From contig NZ_JAMDGZ010000039.1 of NCBI RefSeq assembly GCF_028656935.1, positions 1-33,593 of the forward strand: a stretch of 33,593 bases of DNA, read 5' to 3'. Each line of letters begins with the position of its first letter. Within the stretch, counting starts at the first letter, position 1. The stretch comes from Pseudomonas rubra (GTDB lineage: Bacteria > Pseudomonadota > Gammaproteobacteria > Pseudomonadales > Pseudomonadaceae). Of this stretch, positions 23,801 through 29,630 are shown one piece after another. A program made the position numbers and the translations under genes. The notes beneath the pieces were generated by a model, which was given only the letters and a program-made list of their open reading frames with translations, was not told the origin of the DNA and did not search any database.

Positions 23801-23836
23801 CCGCTGGAGGTGCTGCTGCAGTACGCCAAGGGCTGA
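20816..23836 (+). CDS. ydiJ: FAD- and Fe-S-containing dehydrogenase, YdiJ-like (D-2-hydroxyglutarate / D-lactate type)
   Basis: 1006 residues from ATG 20816 (AGAGG 10 nt upstream). The N-terminal half is an FAD_binding_4/PCMH domain (LTPRGGGTGTNGQSLTDGVV; APELSTSNRATVGGMINTDA) with an FAD-oxidase C domain (GHVDAGVLHVRP; LLWGEHGKG; QLNPGKI, up to about residue 540). A ferredoxin-type motif CLACKSCAGQCP lies near residues 664-675, and a CCG motif near 938 (ATGCCGMSGTYGHEAR). This domain order and length fit YdiJ, reported as a D-2-hydroxyglutarate dehydrogenase in other bacteria, and are longer than typical Dld/GlcD proteins. Electrons probably go to the quinone pool. Naming the substrate as D-2-hydroxyglutarate is inference from family. 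Confidence 0.88.
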   Translation: MIAQLPTSAPAGDYADFLVALRASGFRGQFSADYATRTVLATDNSIYQRLPQAAVFPLDAEDVARVAALMAEPRFRQIKLTPRGGGTGTNGQSLTDGVVVDLSRHMNNILEINVEERWVRVQAGVVKDQLNAALKPHGLFFAPELSTSNRATVGGMINTDASGQGSCTYGKTRDHVLELHTVLLGGERLHSLPIDDQALEQACAQPGRSGEVYRMARQIQETQAELIETIFPKLNRCLTGYDLAHLRDEQGRFNLNSVLCGAEGSLGYVVEAKLNVLPIPKYAVLVNVRYSSFMDALRDANALMAHKPLSIETVDSKVLMLAMKDIVWHSVAEYFPAEAERPTLGINLVEFCGDDPTEVNARVQAFVAHLQADTAVERLGHTLAEGAEAVTRVYTMRKRSVGLLGNVEGEVRPQPFVEDTAVPPEQLADYITDFRALLDGYGLAYGMFGHVDAGVLHVRPALDMKDPAQAALVKPISDAVAALTHRYGGLLWGEHGKGLRSEYVPDFFGELYPALQALKGAFDPYNQLNPGKICTPPDSEQGLIKVNEAPMRGDFDRQIDERVWQSFGSAVHCNGNGACYNYDPNDAMCPSWKATRERQHSPKGRASLIREWLRLQGAASIDVLAAAKNKTSWLKELPKRLRNNQARSRGEADFSHEVYEAMAGCLACKSCAGQCPIKVNVPEFRSRFLELYHGRYQRPLRDYLIGSLEFSIPYMAYAPGLYNAVMGSKFVGRLLERHVGMLDSPLISRFNLQNTLSRCNVRAASVPTLRELTPAQRERSIVLVQDAFTRYFETPLLASFIELAHRLGHKVFLAPYSANGKPLHVQGFLGAFGKAAIRNATQLKALADCGVPLVGLDPAMTLVYRQEYQKVDGLSDCPNVLLPQEWLIDALPEQVASASETFRLLAHCTEKTNVPASTRQWEQVFARLGLKLVTEATGCCGMSGTYGHEARNQDTSRTIFEQSWAGKLDKQGEALATGYSCRSQVKRMADRQLRHPLEVLLQYAKG

Positions 23837-23843
23837 CGCTTGA

Positions 23844-24254
23844 TCAGGGTTCGAGGGTATTGACGCTGACGGTGATGTAGAAGTACTCGATCTGTGCCCA
23901 TTGTGAGCGCTGGTTGATTGGTGTCTCTTCGGAAACCATAAGGATTTCGTAGCCGATGCCACTTTGCCGCTCGCGGTGGAAGTGGCGTAGCGAGTCCCAC
24001 ATGCAGCACAGGAAGCGCAGGCGAGGCATGCCGAAAGTTTGCTGCAGATAGCCCTCAGCCACTGTGGCTTTGGTGCCTTTGATCTTGTAGGTCGCGATCA
24101 AGGGCGCCGTCTGTAACTCCACTTCCTGATGACAGCCCTGATATTTGATGGCCTTTGGATACGCGCCCAATGTGTTTAGGAAGTCCTCGCACTGCGGCGC
24201 GGCCTGCACTGCGCCACACAGCAGGAACAAGGTAAGAACAATCAGTGGGCGCAT
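23844..24254 (-). CDS. Small secreted protein, DUF4952-like
   Basis: 136 residues from ATG 24254, which follows AAGGA by 9 nt. A signal peptide is clear (MRPLIVLTLFLLCGAVQA, cut before APQCED). The mature part holds CEDFLNTLGAYPKAIKYQGC, then LQQTFGMPRLRFLCCMWDSL; the paired cysteines suggest disulphides in the periplasm. This pattern is what I remember of DUF4952 proteins, but I could not check it. Function unknown. It lies 26 bp downstream of the methyltransferase gene on the same strand, possibly in one transcript. Confidence 0.7.
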   Translation of the reverse strand: MRPLIVLTLFLLCGAVQAAPQCEDFLNTLGAYPKAIKYQGCHQEVELQTAPLIATYKIKGTKATVAEGYLQQTFGMPRLRFLCCMWDSLRHFHRERQSGIGYEILMVSEETPINQRSQWAQIEYFYITVSVNTLEP

Positions 24255-24280
24255 TGCTTTCGTCCTTGATTCACGCCGGG

Positions 24281-25060
24281 TCAGGCAAAGCTGATGTTGG
24301 TGCGCTGCTTGCCGTAAACAACCCGTGCGGCGGACAGCAACTGGTGCGGGATCTCGACGAACGGGATATCTGAGTTGGTGATGGCGATATCTACAAGCTG
24401 CAGCATCATCGAATTCTTTCTGACCAGGATGACATCGGACCAATCGGTGTTGGTAACCGCCACAGGCACGAAATCCGAACGCTTGAGGAAGCTACTCAGG
24501 GCTTCGAGCACGCCCAGGTTCTGCTTGGTGCCCTGGAGGCTGTGGCAGCAATCGTTGAGTAGCATGAAGCCATCGTCGGTGAGCAGGTCCTGGTAGTACA
24601 TCATGTCACGCAGGATGTACTCGTATTGATGGTTGGCATCAATGTAGACCAGGTCGAATTTCTCGATACCGGTTTTTGGCTGGATTTCAGCAATGGCGTC
24701 GATCGTCTCGGCGCGAATGAGGGTGACATTGTCCTTGTCGGCGAACTTGCCTTGGCATTCGGCATACAGGTTGTCCCAGGTAGCCATGTCAAACAGCGAG
24801 CCACCATAGTAGTAAGCATAGCTGTCTACGGCGTCAACCCAGGGTGGCAGTTGGTCGAACGGGCTGTAGGCTTCGGTGGCCGAGGGGCTCCAGCTGTCGA
24901 TCAACACCATCTTTTCAGGGGAGAGGGCGTTATAGAGGTTCAGCGCATTTTGCCCGCGCAGGACACCAAGCTCGGCGATGACCGGCTTTTTGTTGCAGGC
25001 ATCAAACACTGCCTTGAGAACGTGGTAGAAGGTCTCGCGGTGGGTCATACAGACTTTCAT
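24281..25060 (-). CDS. Class I SAM-dependent methyltransferase (Methyltransf_24-like)
   Basis: 259 residues from ATG 25060, preceded by AGGAG at about 5 nt. Motif I is VIAELGVLRGQNALNLYNAL (SAM-binding loop), then MVLIDSWSPS; a later LVYIDANHQYEYILRDMMYY and GFMLLNDCCHS are characteristic of the TylF/Methyltransf_24 group that modifies small molecules or glycans. The codons look less GC-rich than in the preceding 20 kb, so the gene may be acquired. It ends 26 bp before the DUF4952-like gene and starts about 170 bp from the ssrA-like terminator, at the edge of the island. Substrate unknown. Confidence 0.82.
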   Translation of the reverse strand: MKVCMTHRETFYHVLKAVFDACNKKPVIAELGVLRGQNALNLYNALSPEKMVLIDSWSPSATEAYSPFDQLPPWVDAVDSYAYYYGGSLFDMATWDNLYAECQGKFADKDNVTLIRAETIDAIAEIQPKTGIEKFDLVYIDANHQYEYILRDMMYYQDLLTDDGFMLLNDCCHSLQGTKQNLGVLEALSSFLKRSDFVPVAVTNTDWSDVILVRKNSMMLQLVDIAITNSDIPFVEIPHQLLSAARVVYGKQRTNISFA

Positions 25061-25231
25061 GCCTGCTCCTGTTCTGTTGTGGATGCGGTCCCGCCCGGAG
25101 TCGACAAAGGTGCGAATCAGGACGGTCCTTCCAGCGGGTTATCGACCGTCGCGGCAATAGGATGAGCAAGGTTTTGTACACGACGTGTCGATGGTTGACA
25201 GGCGGGATCAGGCAGAGCTGTGCGGGCAACA

Positions 25232-25267
25232 AAAAAGGCATCTGCGCAGAGCGCCAGATGCCTTTTT
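25232..25267 (-). terminator. Rho-independent terminator, probably of ssrA
   Basis: AAAAAGGCATCTG (25232-25244) pairs perfectly with CAGATGCCTTTTT (25255-25267) across a 10-nt loop, and T tracts flank both sides, so it could work in both directions. On the minus strand it begins 14 nt after the tmRNA-like CCA end at 25281, the expected place for the ssrA terminator, now cut off from its gene. Confidence 0.85.
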
Positions 25268-25280
25268 CGTTTTGCGTATT

Positions 25281-25298
25281 TGGTGGAACCGGGGGGAT
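25281..25298 (-). other. 3'-end fragment of the tmRNA gene (ssrA): attachment site of the island
   Basis: Read on the minus strand this gives ATCCCCCCGGTTCCACCA, matching the 3' end of tmRNAs (T-arm strand, acceptor stem and CCA) as I remember them from pseudomonads, with one difference (GGTTCC for GGCTCC). The T-stem partner and all of the upstream tmRNA sequence are missing; 25299 onwards is unrelated. This is what remains of the original 3' end after integration. The intact gene should lie beyond the integrase, outside the window. Confidence 0.7.
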
Positions 25299-25706
25299 GG
25301 GAAACCTTACAGAGTGGTTTCACTTAAACCCCTGAATTCCTTGCCTTCAGCCCTGATGTCCGCACCGTTGGTGTCACACTCTAGTGGGGTCGATTGATGG
25401 TAGAGCTCTGACCATACGATCTCGCCCCCTATTCCACAAGGTGGCGCATACAAAAATGCCTGAAAGGGAGTTGAACCGCCGTCCGCCAAGTAACGAGCAG
25501 AAGCTCTGAAACGCATCCCCCAGCAGCGGGGAAGAAAACTTGCTGGTGCGATTCAATCAGAAGGAGCGAGGGTGGCACGGCAGTTTATAGAGTCGTTTGC
25601 GACCTAGGGCTTCAGGCACTACTTTGTAGGGAGACCGAGAAGGTTGCTCAGCGAGCGTCAGGAGCATTAGAGAAAAGAATGATTTCCTATAGAAAGGGAA
25701 AGACTC
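25299..25706. other. Left-end noncoding region of the island
   Basis: About 400 bp with no gene I can support. Short open frames exist on the minus strand (for example 25307-25516) but lack a ribosome-binding site. A GGTGTCACAC-type stretch near 25370-25379 and mixed composition make it a plausible location for integrase arm-type sites. The last 15 bp hold the AAAGGGA ribosome-binding site of the next gene. Confidence 0.4.
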
Positions 25707-26138
25707 ATGTGGTCATTCGGTAACCCACTAAAAAACAAGAAGGCCCGGATGACCGCTTTGGATAAGGCGTGTCGCCTTTTGACAATGCAGCTTCTCGGAG
25801 CAAAGGAGTCCGAGCGATTCATCGAAGATGGGAAGAGTCGGTGGCCGCTAGGCTACTGCTTCGGCCTGTTGCAGGCCTCATTGGAAGCTCTTGATGCCAC
25901 GGTGACACCACAGCAATCCGATTACGACTCGCACATCAAGACGGGATTTGGCCGAGTCTTCGGGGACGAGGCATTTGGCGTCATCCAATACCATGTCAGC
26001 CTCTCAAGTTGGAGGGACGAGCAATTCCAGGCGGGGCGTATTGCAGGAGCCACCGAGTATGTACAGATATGGAATACAAAATCAGATCGAGCATTTGGTC
26101 TGGCGCAATACCTGAGCGGAAATGCTCAAAAGGAATGA
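25707..26138 (+). CDS. Hypothetical protein (island)
   Basis: 143 residues from ATG 25707, with AAAGGGA about 7 nt upstream. It has no signal peptide or membrane segment. It contains LDKACRLLTMQLLGAKESER, and DEAFGVIQYHVSLSSWRDEQ follows later; it looks mainly helical. I do not recognise a family. The stop is 4 bp before the start of a small ORF (26143), so the two may be translated together. First gene inside the island. Confidence 0.6.
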   Translation: MWSFGNPLKNKKARMTALDKACRLLTMQLLGAKESERFIEDGKSRWPLGYCFGLLQASLEALDATVTPQQSDYDSHIKTGFGRVFGDEAFGVIQYHVSLSSWRDEQFQAGRIAGATEYVQIWNTKSDRAFGLAQYLSGNAQKE

Positions 26139-26142
26139 TCCT

Positions 26143-26274
26143 ATGACGAACCCCCTCGGATTGATCGCAGAATCACGCACCAGCTGCCCGCTGAGCCCAA
26201 CCTGCAAACGTGGGGCTATTCGCGAAAACCACCTAAAGGTTAAGGTCAATCAGAGCTTGGTCGAAGCAAGGTAG
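26143..26274 (+). CDS. Possible small ORF after the first island gene
   Basis: 43 residues from ATG 26143, with AAGGA about 8 nt upstream, beginning MTNPLGLIAESRTSC. It overlaps the 3' end of the XRE regulator gene on the other strand by 29 bp. No family is recognised, and it may not be expressed. Confidence 0.28.
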   Translation: MTNPLGLIAESRTSCPLSPTCKRGAIRENHLKVKVNQSLVEAR

Positions 26275-26482
26275 CCGGCGCCACACCGAGCGCTCGTGCT
26301 ATCCGTTCAATGTTGTGAATCGTGACGTTTTTCTCTGACCTCTCAAGCATGCCGATGTAAGTTCGGTGGACGCCCGCACGCTCGGCCAACTCCTCCTGGG
26401 AAAGCTTCTGTTCTAAACGAAGGCGCCGCAGATTGGTGGCAAACGTATGGATTAGGGGGACAGGACTTTCTTCATTTTTCAT
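26246..26482 (-). CDS. XRE-family HTH regulator
   Basis: 78 residues, essentially one HTH_3 domain: NLRRLRLEQKLSQEELAERA, then GVHRTYIGMLERSEKNVTIH (about 17-56), ending with LGVAPATLLRP. Small proteins of this form are controllers of restriction-modification, toxin-antitoxin or phage genes (C-protein and Cro/CI-like). Its start region carries a palindromic site (26506-26528), suggesting autoregulation and control of the divergent secreted-protein gene. Which genes it controls is inference. Confidence 0.87.
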   Translation of the reverse strand: MKNEESPVPLIHTFATNLRRLRLEQKLSQEELAERAGVHRTYIGMLERSEKNVTIHNIERIARALGVAPATLLRPSSD

Positions 26483-26505
26483 CCGCCAAATGTGGCGTGA
26501 TGCAC

Positions 26506-26528
26506 ACTATGGTTCGACATACTATAGT
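26506..26528. promoter_or_regulatory. Candidate XRE operator/promoter
   Basis: ACTATGGT (26506) and ACTATAGT (26521, a perfect 8-bp palindrome) form a direct repeat 15 bp apart; together ACTAT-N13-ATAGT makes an inverted repeat. TATAGT also resembles a -10 hexamer. The site lies 24-46 bp upstream of the XRE start codon, in the gap before the divergent 26612 gene. Confidence 0.5.
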
Positions 26529-26611
26529 TAGCATTCTGCCGGCTGCTAAACGTCGACTACGCCGTCTTCAGCCGTATCTGTGAATCATTAGTTCATGAAA
26601 CAGGGTGATCC

Positions 26612-27016
26612 ATGACGAACAAAATATTGATCGCTGCGGTTTGTTTGACGGTTTCCGCTGGCGCTTTCGCTGAGGTGAAGGCGAATTGCAGTACAAAAAT
26701 GAGTGGGGAGGCCAAATGTGAATTTATGAATACTGGGCCGAAGAAAGATAGCGCCTGCGTAGTCATTGAGATGGTCCGGGCCTACAGCGCTGATACGTAC
26801 ACCCGGCCTGCATTTGGTGGGGAAGGAGCCGCTCTGGTATCCGACAAGATATGTTCGGGGCTGGTGGAGCCTCAGGACATTCGTGAGAGGAGTCCTTCAG
26901 GTGGATGGTCCGTTAATGGAACCCCAATGACTCCTTTGGCGTTTTGTGATTCTGACAACCCGTGGTTCAAAGCTTCCTCCAACTGCACAATGACCACCAA
27001 AGCCGTTAACAATTGA
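26612..27016 (+). CDS. Small secreted Cys-rich protein (island)
   Basis: 134 residues with a clear signal peptide (MTNKILIAAVCLTVSAGAFA, cut before EVKANC). The mature part has six cysteines (NCSTK, KCEF, ACVV, ICSG, FCDS, NCTM), enough for three disulphides. It is therefore probably a folded periplasmic or secreted protein. No family is recognised. It is divergent from the XRE gene with a shared 129-bp promoter region, so it may be under that regulator. Confidence 0.65.
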   Translation: MTNKILIAAVCLTVSAGAFAEVKANCSTKMSGEAKCEFMNTGPKKDSACVVIEMVRAYSADTYTRPAFGGEGAALVSDKICSGLVEPQDIRERSPSGGWSVNGTPMTPLAFCDSDNPWFKASSNCTMTTKAVNN

Positions 27017-27055
27017 TTTTCGGGTGCCCGTATCGGTAGCCGAATCCTCTGCTGC

Positions 27056-27820
27056 CTATACGGTGCCGCTCGGTCCATAGAGCCCCACAGGAGCTGTTGC
27101 CACCAGCTCAGACAATTTCAGCCCATTAAGCTTCCCTTCGTGCCAGCGTTTAGCCTCCCTTTTCAGCTGAGCAGACATGAACGTCTGTTTTCCGTTGGGC
27201 AAGTCATACTCCATAGATAGCGATGCATCATAGCGAACAGACAAGCCGTTTTTCGAAGCGTAGAAACACCACTTCGTCGCTGACTGCCTGATGTCTGAGT
27301 CAGCATCTCTACCCGGAGATTTGAACATGAGGTCTGCATCTGCCTCGCCTTTTAGAGATCGTAGGTTTTTTCTTAGTGGCGTCTTTCCTGGAGCAGAAAA
27401 CCCGGCGGGCCCAATCATCAACCCATGCAGATGCCAGCGTCTCCGACTTGATGGTTGGGAGAGAGCTGCTGGCGCTTTCTCCACCCCATACAGGAATTCC
27501 ACGCCTGGGCCGATAGACTTGGAGACAAGCCGGGTCATTTGATCCCGGATGTACTCCAGGGCTGACTCGTCATCTCCATCAATCCGGCGGCTTAATGTTT
27601 CAGTGAGAATCAGTGTGAAGGTCCGCAGATCCCACCCTCTAGCGGTAGCCATACGTTCAAGCGGCTCCGCTGCTGAGGCCAACTTGTCGAATTCGTGCAG
27701 TGCTCTCCAATCCCCCAGTTTCTCTAGCAGGGGAGGAGGTCGGACTAGAAGTGAGTTCGCTTTGAGTTTTTTCTCAGGTAAATGAGGAATATCTGTCCTT
27801 AATATACTCCTCTTGTGCAT
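27056..27820 (-). CDS. HUH-like protein (possible replication initiator or relaxase)
   Basis: 254 residues from ATG 27820, chosen because AAGGAA lies 6 nt upstream; the frame continues to a GTG at 27988 that would add 56 Lys/Ser-rich residues. The key feature is RRRWHLHGLMIG (His-x-His between hydrophobic residues), the metal-binding motif of HUH endonucleases, preceded by VEFLYGVEKAP. A later WCFYASKNGLSV resembles the Tyr-x-x-Lys helix of rolling-circle Rep proteins. I infer a Rep- or relaxase-like nuclease; the flanking sequence is too divergent to be sure. It is last in a minus-strand run with the HTH and serine recombinase genes. Confidence 0.5.
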   Translation of the reverse strand: MHKRSILRTDIPHLPEKKLKANSLLVRPPPLLEKLGDWRALHEFDKLASAAEPLERMATARGWDLRTFTLILTETLSRRIDGDDESALEYIRDQMTRLVSKSIGPGVEFLYGVEKAPAALSQPSSRRRWHLHGLMIGPAGFSAPGKTPLRKNLRSLKGEADADLMFKSPGRDADSDIRQSATKWCFYASKNGLSVRYDASLSMEYDLPNGKQTFMSAQLKREAKRWHEGKLNGLKLSELVATAPVGLYGPSGTV

Positions 27821-27882
27821 TGAAAATTCCTTTGAACGCACCGTGGTTACTAGGCTTTCAGTCTTTTTGTGAGGACGTTTTT

Positions 27883-28098
27883 TTACGGACTTTTGCAAAG
27901 CTGCTGGTCCAATGCTACCTCCAACCGGGTCAGGGGTAAGCGAGGGATGCGATACTGATTTGGCGATCTGCTCTTCTTCACCCACCACAATTCTCTCTCA
28001 TTCATCGCCCAGATTTTCAAATTCCTCTTGTACTGGTTGCCGCCGGGGGCTTGGCTTGCGTTACACAGTTCTAAGACTTTGACAAATGGACAGGTCAC
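27883..28098 (-). CDS. Possible small protein, GTG start
   Basis: 71 residues with a GTG start at 28098, 23 nt after the preceding stop at 28122. It is rich in basic and aromatic residues (YKRNLKIW; ERELWWVKKSRSPNQYRIPR). Its 3' half overlaps, in another frame, the possible 56-residue N-terminal extension of the HUH-like gene, and only one of the two is likely real. An internal ATG near 28004 would give a shorter version. No family recognised. Confidence 0.35.
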   Translation of the reverse strand: MTCPFVKVLELCNASQAPGGNQYKRNLKIWAMNERELWWVKKSRSPNQYRIPRLPLTRLEVALDQQLCKSP

Positions 28099-28121
28099 GT
28101 TCCAGTCAAGGATAGGTCAAG

Positions 28122-28739
28122 TTAATCGCGGGCACCTTCCCTTGGTGGCTTAACCAGATCCTGTTCTTGTAGCCAGGCGATTGTTTCCAACTCATCAGCG
28201 ATCGCCTCGGCATCGCCCTCCAATTCAGCATCGTCCAATCGCTGCTGGGCTCGCATGATGGCTACATCGGTTTCCGTCATGAATCTGATGTGCAGTTCGG
28301 GTAACTCATCTATGTCTTGCGACTCCGCAAGCTTATCAAGAGGCAGTGCACGGCGCCCAACGTCTTGCGTCAGCTTCAGTGTTGTTGCACTGGCCGCGAG
28401 CGACCTAAAAGCGGTAGGTCCTGCTGGATCAAGTGCGTCCAAAGACTCAGCTAGCTTTGTCCGAATTTTTTGAGTGAGGGCAAGGTCGTCTAGAACACGA
28501 GAGGCAGCTATCTGCCGCACGGAATCCAGGGAGAATGCTGCGTTCAACATCTCATCTCGTGCTTTTTCAATGAGCGCGTTGGCTGAGGCGCCGGGGATTA
28601 CACTGTGTCGTTTGAGCAGGCGCTGGACCGTACTAATGCTGAGTTCAAGTCTTTCGGCGATGGCGCAAACTGTCCATCCGGCTTCGCGTAAAACTGCGGC
28701 TTGGACACCTTGATCTGGCGTAACTTTCTTTCCGGGCAT
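28122..28739 (-). CDS. HTH DNA-binding protein (island)
   Basis: 205 residues from ATG 28739 with GAGG 9 nt upstream; an ATG 11 codons further up lacks a ribosome-binding site. It begins MPGKKVTPDQGVQAAVLREA and has a resolvase/Hin-type HTH (GWTVCAIAERLELSISTVQR, about 21-40). The rest is helical and acidic near the C-terminus, with LDDAELEGDAEAIADELETI. The HTH type is that found in transposases, terminase small subunits and Hin-like recombinases. It lies 44 bp after the serine recombinase, in the same direction, and may direct or regulate mobility. Function otherwise unknown. Confidence 0.68.
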   Translation of the reverse strand: MPGKKVTPDQGVQAAVLREAGWTVCAIAERLELSISTVQRLLKRHSVIPGASANALIEKARDEMLNAAFSLDSVRQIAASRVLDDLALTQKIRTKLAESLDALDPAGPTAFRSLAASATTLKLTQDVGRRALPLDKLAESQDIDELPELHIRFMTETDVAIMRAQQRLDDAELEGDAEAIADELETIAWLQEQDLVKPPREGARD

Positions 28740-28783
28740 GTTGTAAGCCTCATTTGACTGAAGGACATGCAAGACCAGTTGGG

Positions 28784-29353
28784 TTAGGCCTTGTTCCAGT
28801 GACGCTTCACTGTGGCGATACCTAGACCAGTCCTGGCCGCTACTTCCGCCTGACTCATGGCTTGCGCCTTAAATCGCTGCACTTCTGCGGTGGTCTTTGT
28901 TGCCTGAGGGCGTCCAAGCCGCTTGCCCTCAGCTTTGGCACGTTTAAGGCCTGCTTGAGTTCTCTCGACTAGGAGGTCACGTTCAAACTCTGCAACCGCC
29001 CCTAAAACTTGCATTGTCATCTTGCCAGCTGCTGAGGTCAGGTCTACGCCCCCCAAAGCAAGGCAGTGAACTCTTATTCCGCTTGCAGTGAGCTGTTCAA
29101 CCGTAACTCGAACGTCCATGGCATTGCGCCCTAGGTGGTCAAGTTTGGTCACTATCAACACGTCTGACGGCTCCATGCGGTCAAGCAATTTCTGGAAGCC
29201 GGGACGCTCTATTGCGGACACGCTACCTGAAACGGTTTCCTCGACGACTCTGCTTGGGCTCACATCGAATCCGGCTGCTTTGACCTCTTGCAGTTGGTTT
29301 TCCGTGAACTGGTTCGCAGTGGATACTCTGGCGTAGAGGAAGGTGCGAGACAT
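28784..29353 (-). CDS. Serine recombinase (resolvase/invertase)
   Basis: 189 residues from ATG 29353, preceded by GAGG; the frame extends upstream but the extra residues are not family-like. The N-terminus MSRTFLYARVSTANQ carries the catalytic Ser11 in the ARVST motif. IVTKLDHLGRNAMDVR (Arg) and AEFERDLLVERTQAGLKRAK complete the catalytic domain. The C-terminal GKRLGRPQATK hinge and a short HTH (MSQAEVAARTGLGIATVKRH) bind DNA. It resembles Tn3-type resolvases and DNA invertases (Pin/Hin). Short direct repeats just upstream (29425-29482) may be its res or operator sites. Confidence 0.9.
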   Translation of the reverse strand: MSRTFLYARVSTANQFTENQLQEVKAAGFDVSPSRVVEETVSGSVSAIERPGFQKLLDRMEPSDVLIVTKLDHLGRNAMDVRVTVEQLTASGIRVHCLALGGVDLTSAAGKMTMQVLGAVAEFERDLLVERTQAGLKRAKAEGKRLGRPQATKTTAEVQRFKAQAMSQAEVAARTGLGIATVKRHWNKA

Positions 29354-29424
29354 GGGTGTTTCCCTCGTGGAATCATAAAACCTAGTATCACAATAGCAGG
29401 GGATCATTAATCGTGTGAAGGTAT

Positions 29425-29482
29425 TTTGATGATGCCTTTGAGGGAGTTGATGAGTGGTATCGTTTAACGGTCGTTTGATGAT
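29425..29482. repeat. TTGATGA repeats upstream of the serine recombinase gene
   Basis: TTGATGA occurs three times (29426, 29447, 29475); the outer two are part of the 9-bp direct repeat TTTGATGAT. The cluster is in the 205-bp gap between the divergent recombinase gene and the leader ORF, where a res site or operator would lie. Confidence 0.4.
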
Positions 29483-29558
29483 TCCTCTACGCATATTTTG
29501 TGATCGGACAGTAGTGCCTGATAAGGTGGGGTTAAAGGAACCGTCCTACGGAGGCTTT

Positions 29559-29630
29559 ATGCCTGTTTCTAAGGAAATTAGATTGTGTACTGTTAGGTGC
29601 ATGCCCCTCCTGAATTTGAGGTGGGTATGA
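29559..29630 (+). CDS. Leader micro-ORF of the defence-like operon
   Basis: 23 residues, MPVSKEIRLCTVRCMPLLNL followed by RWV, with the near-perfect Shine-Dalgarno GGAGG 4 nt before the ATG. Its stop overlaps the nuclease start (ATGA, 29627-29630), so translation should pass from one to the other. It could be a regulatory leader peptide or a real microprotein; neither is shown. Confidence 0.45.
   Translation: MPVSKEIRLCTVRCMPLLNLRWV

Noticed and set aside
25281..25706. Full tmRNA gene
   Set aside because: Only the last 18 nt match; neither the 5' acceptor strand nor the proteolysis-tag reading frame is found in the following 400 bp on the minus strand.
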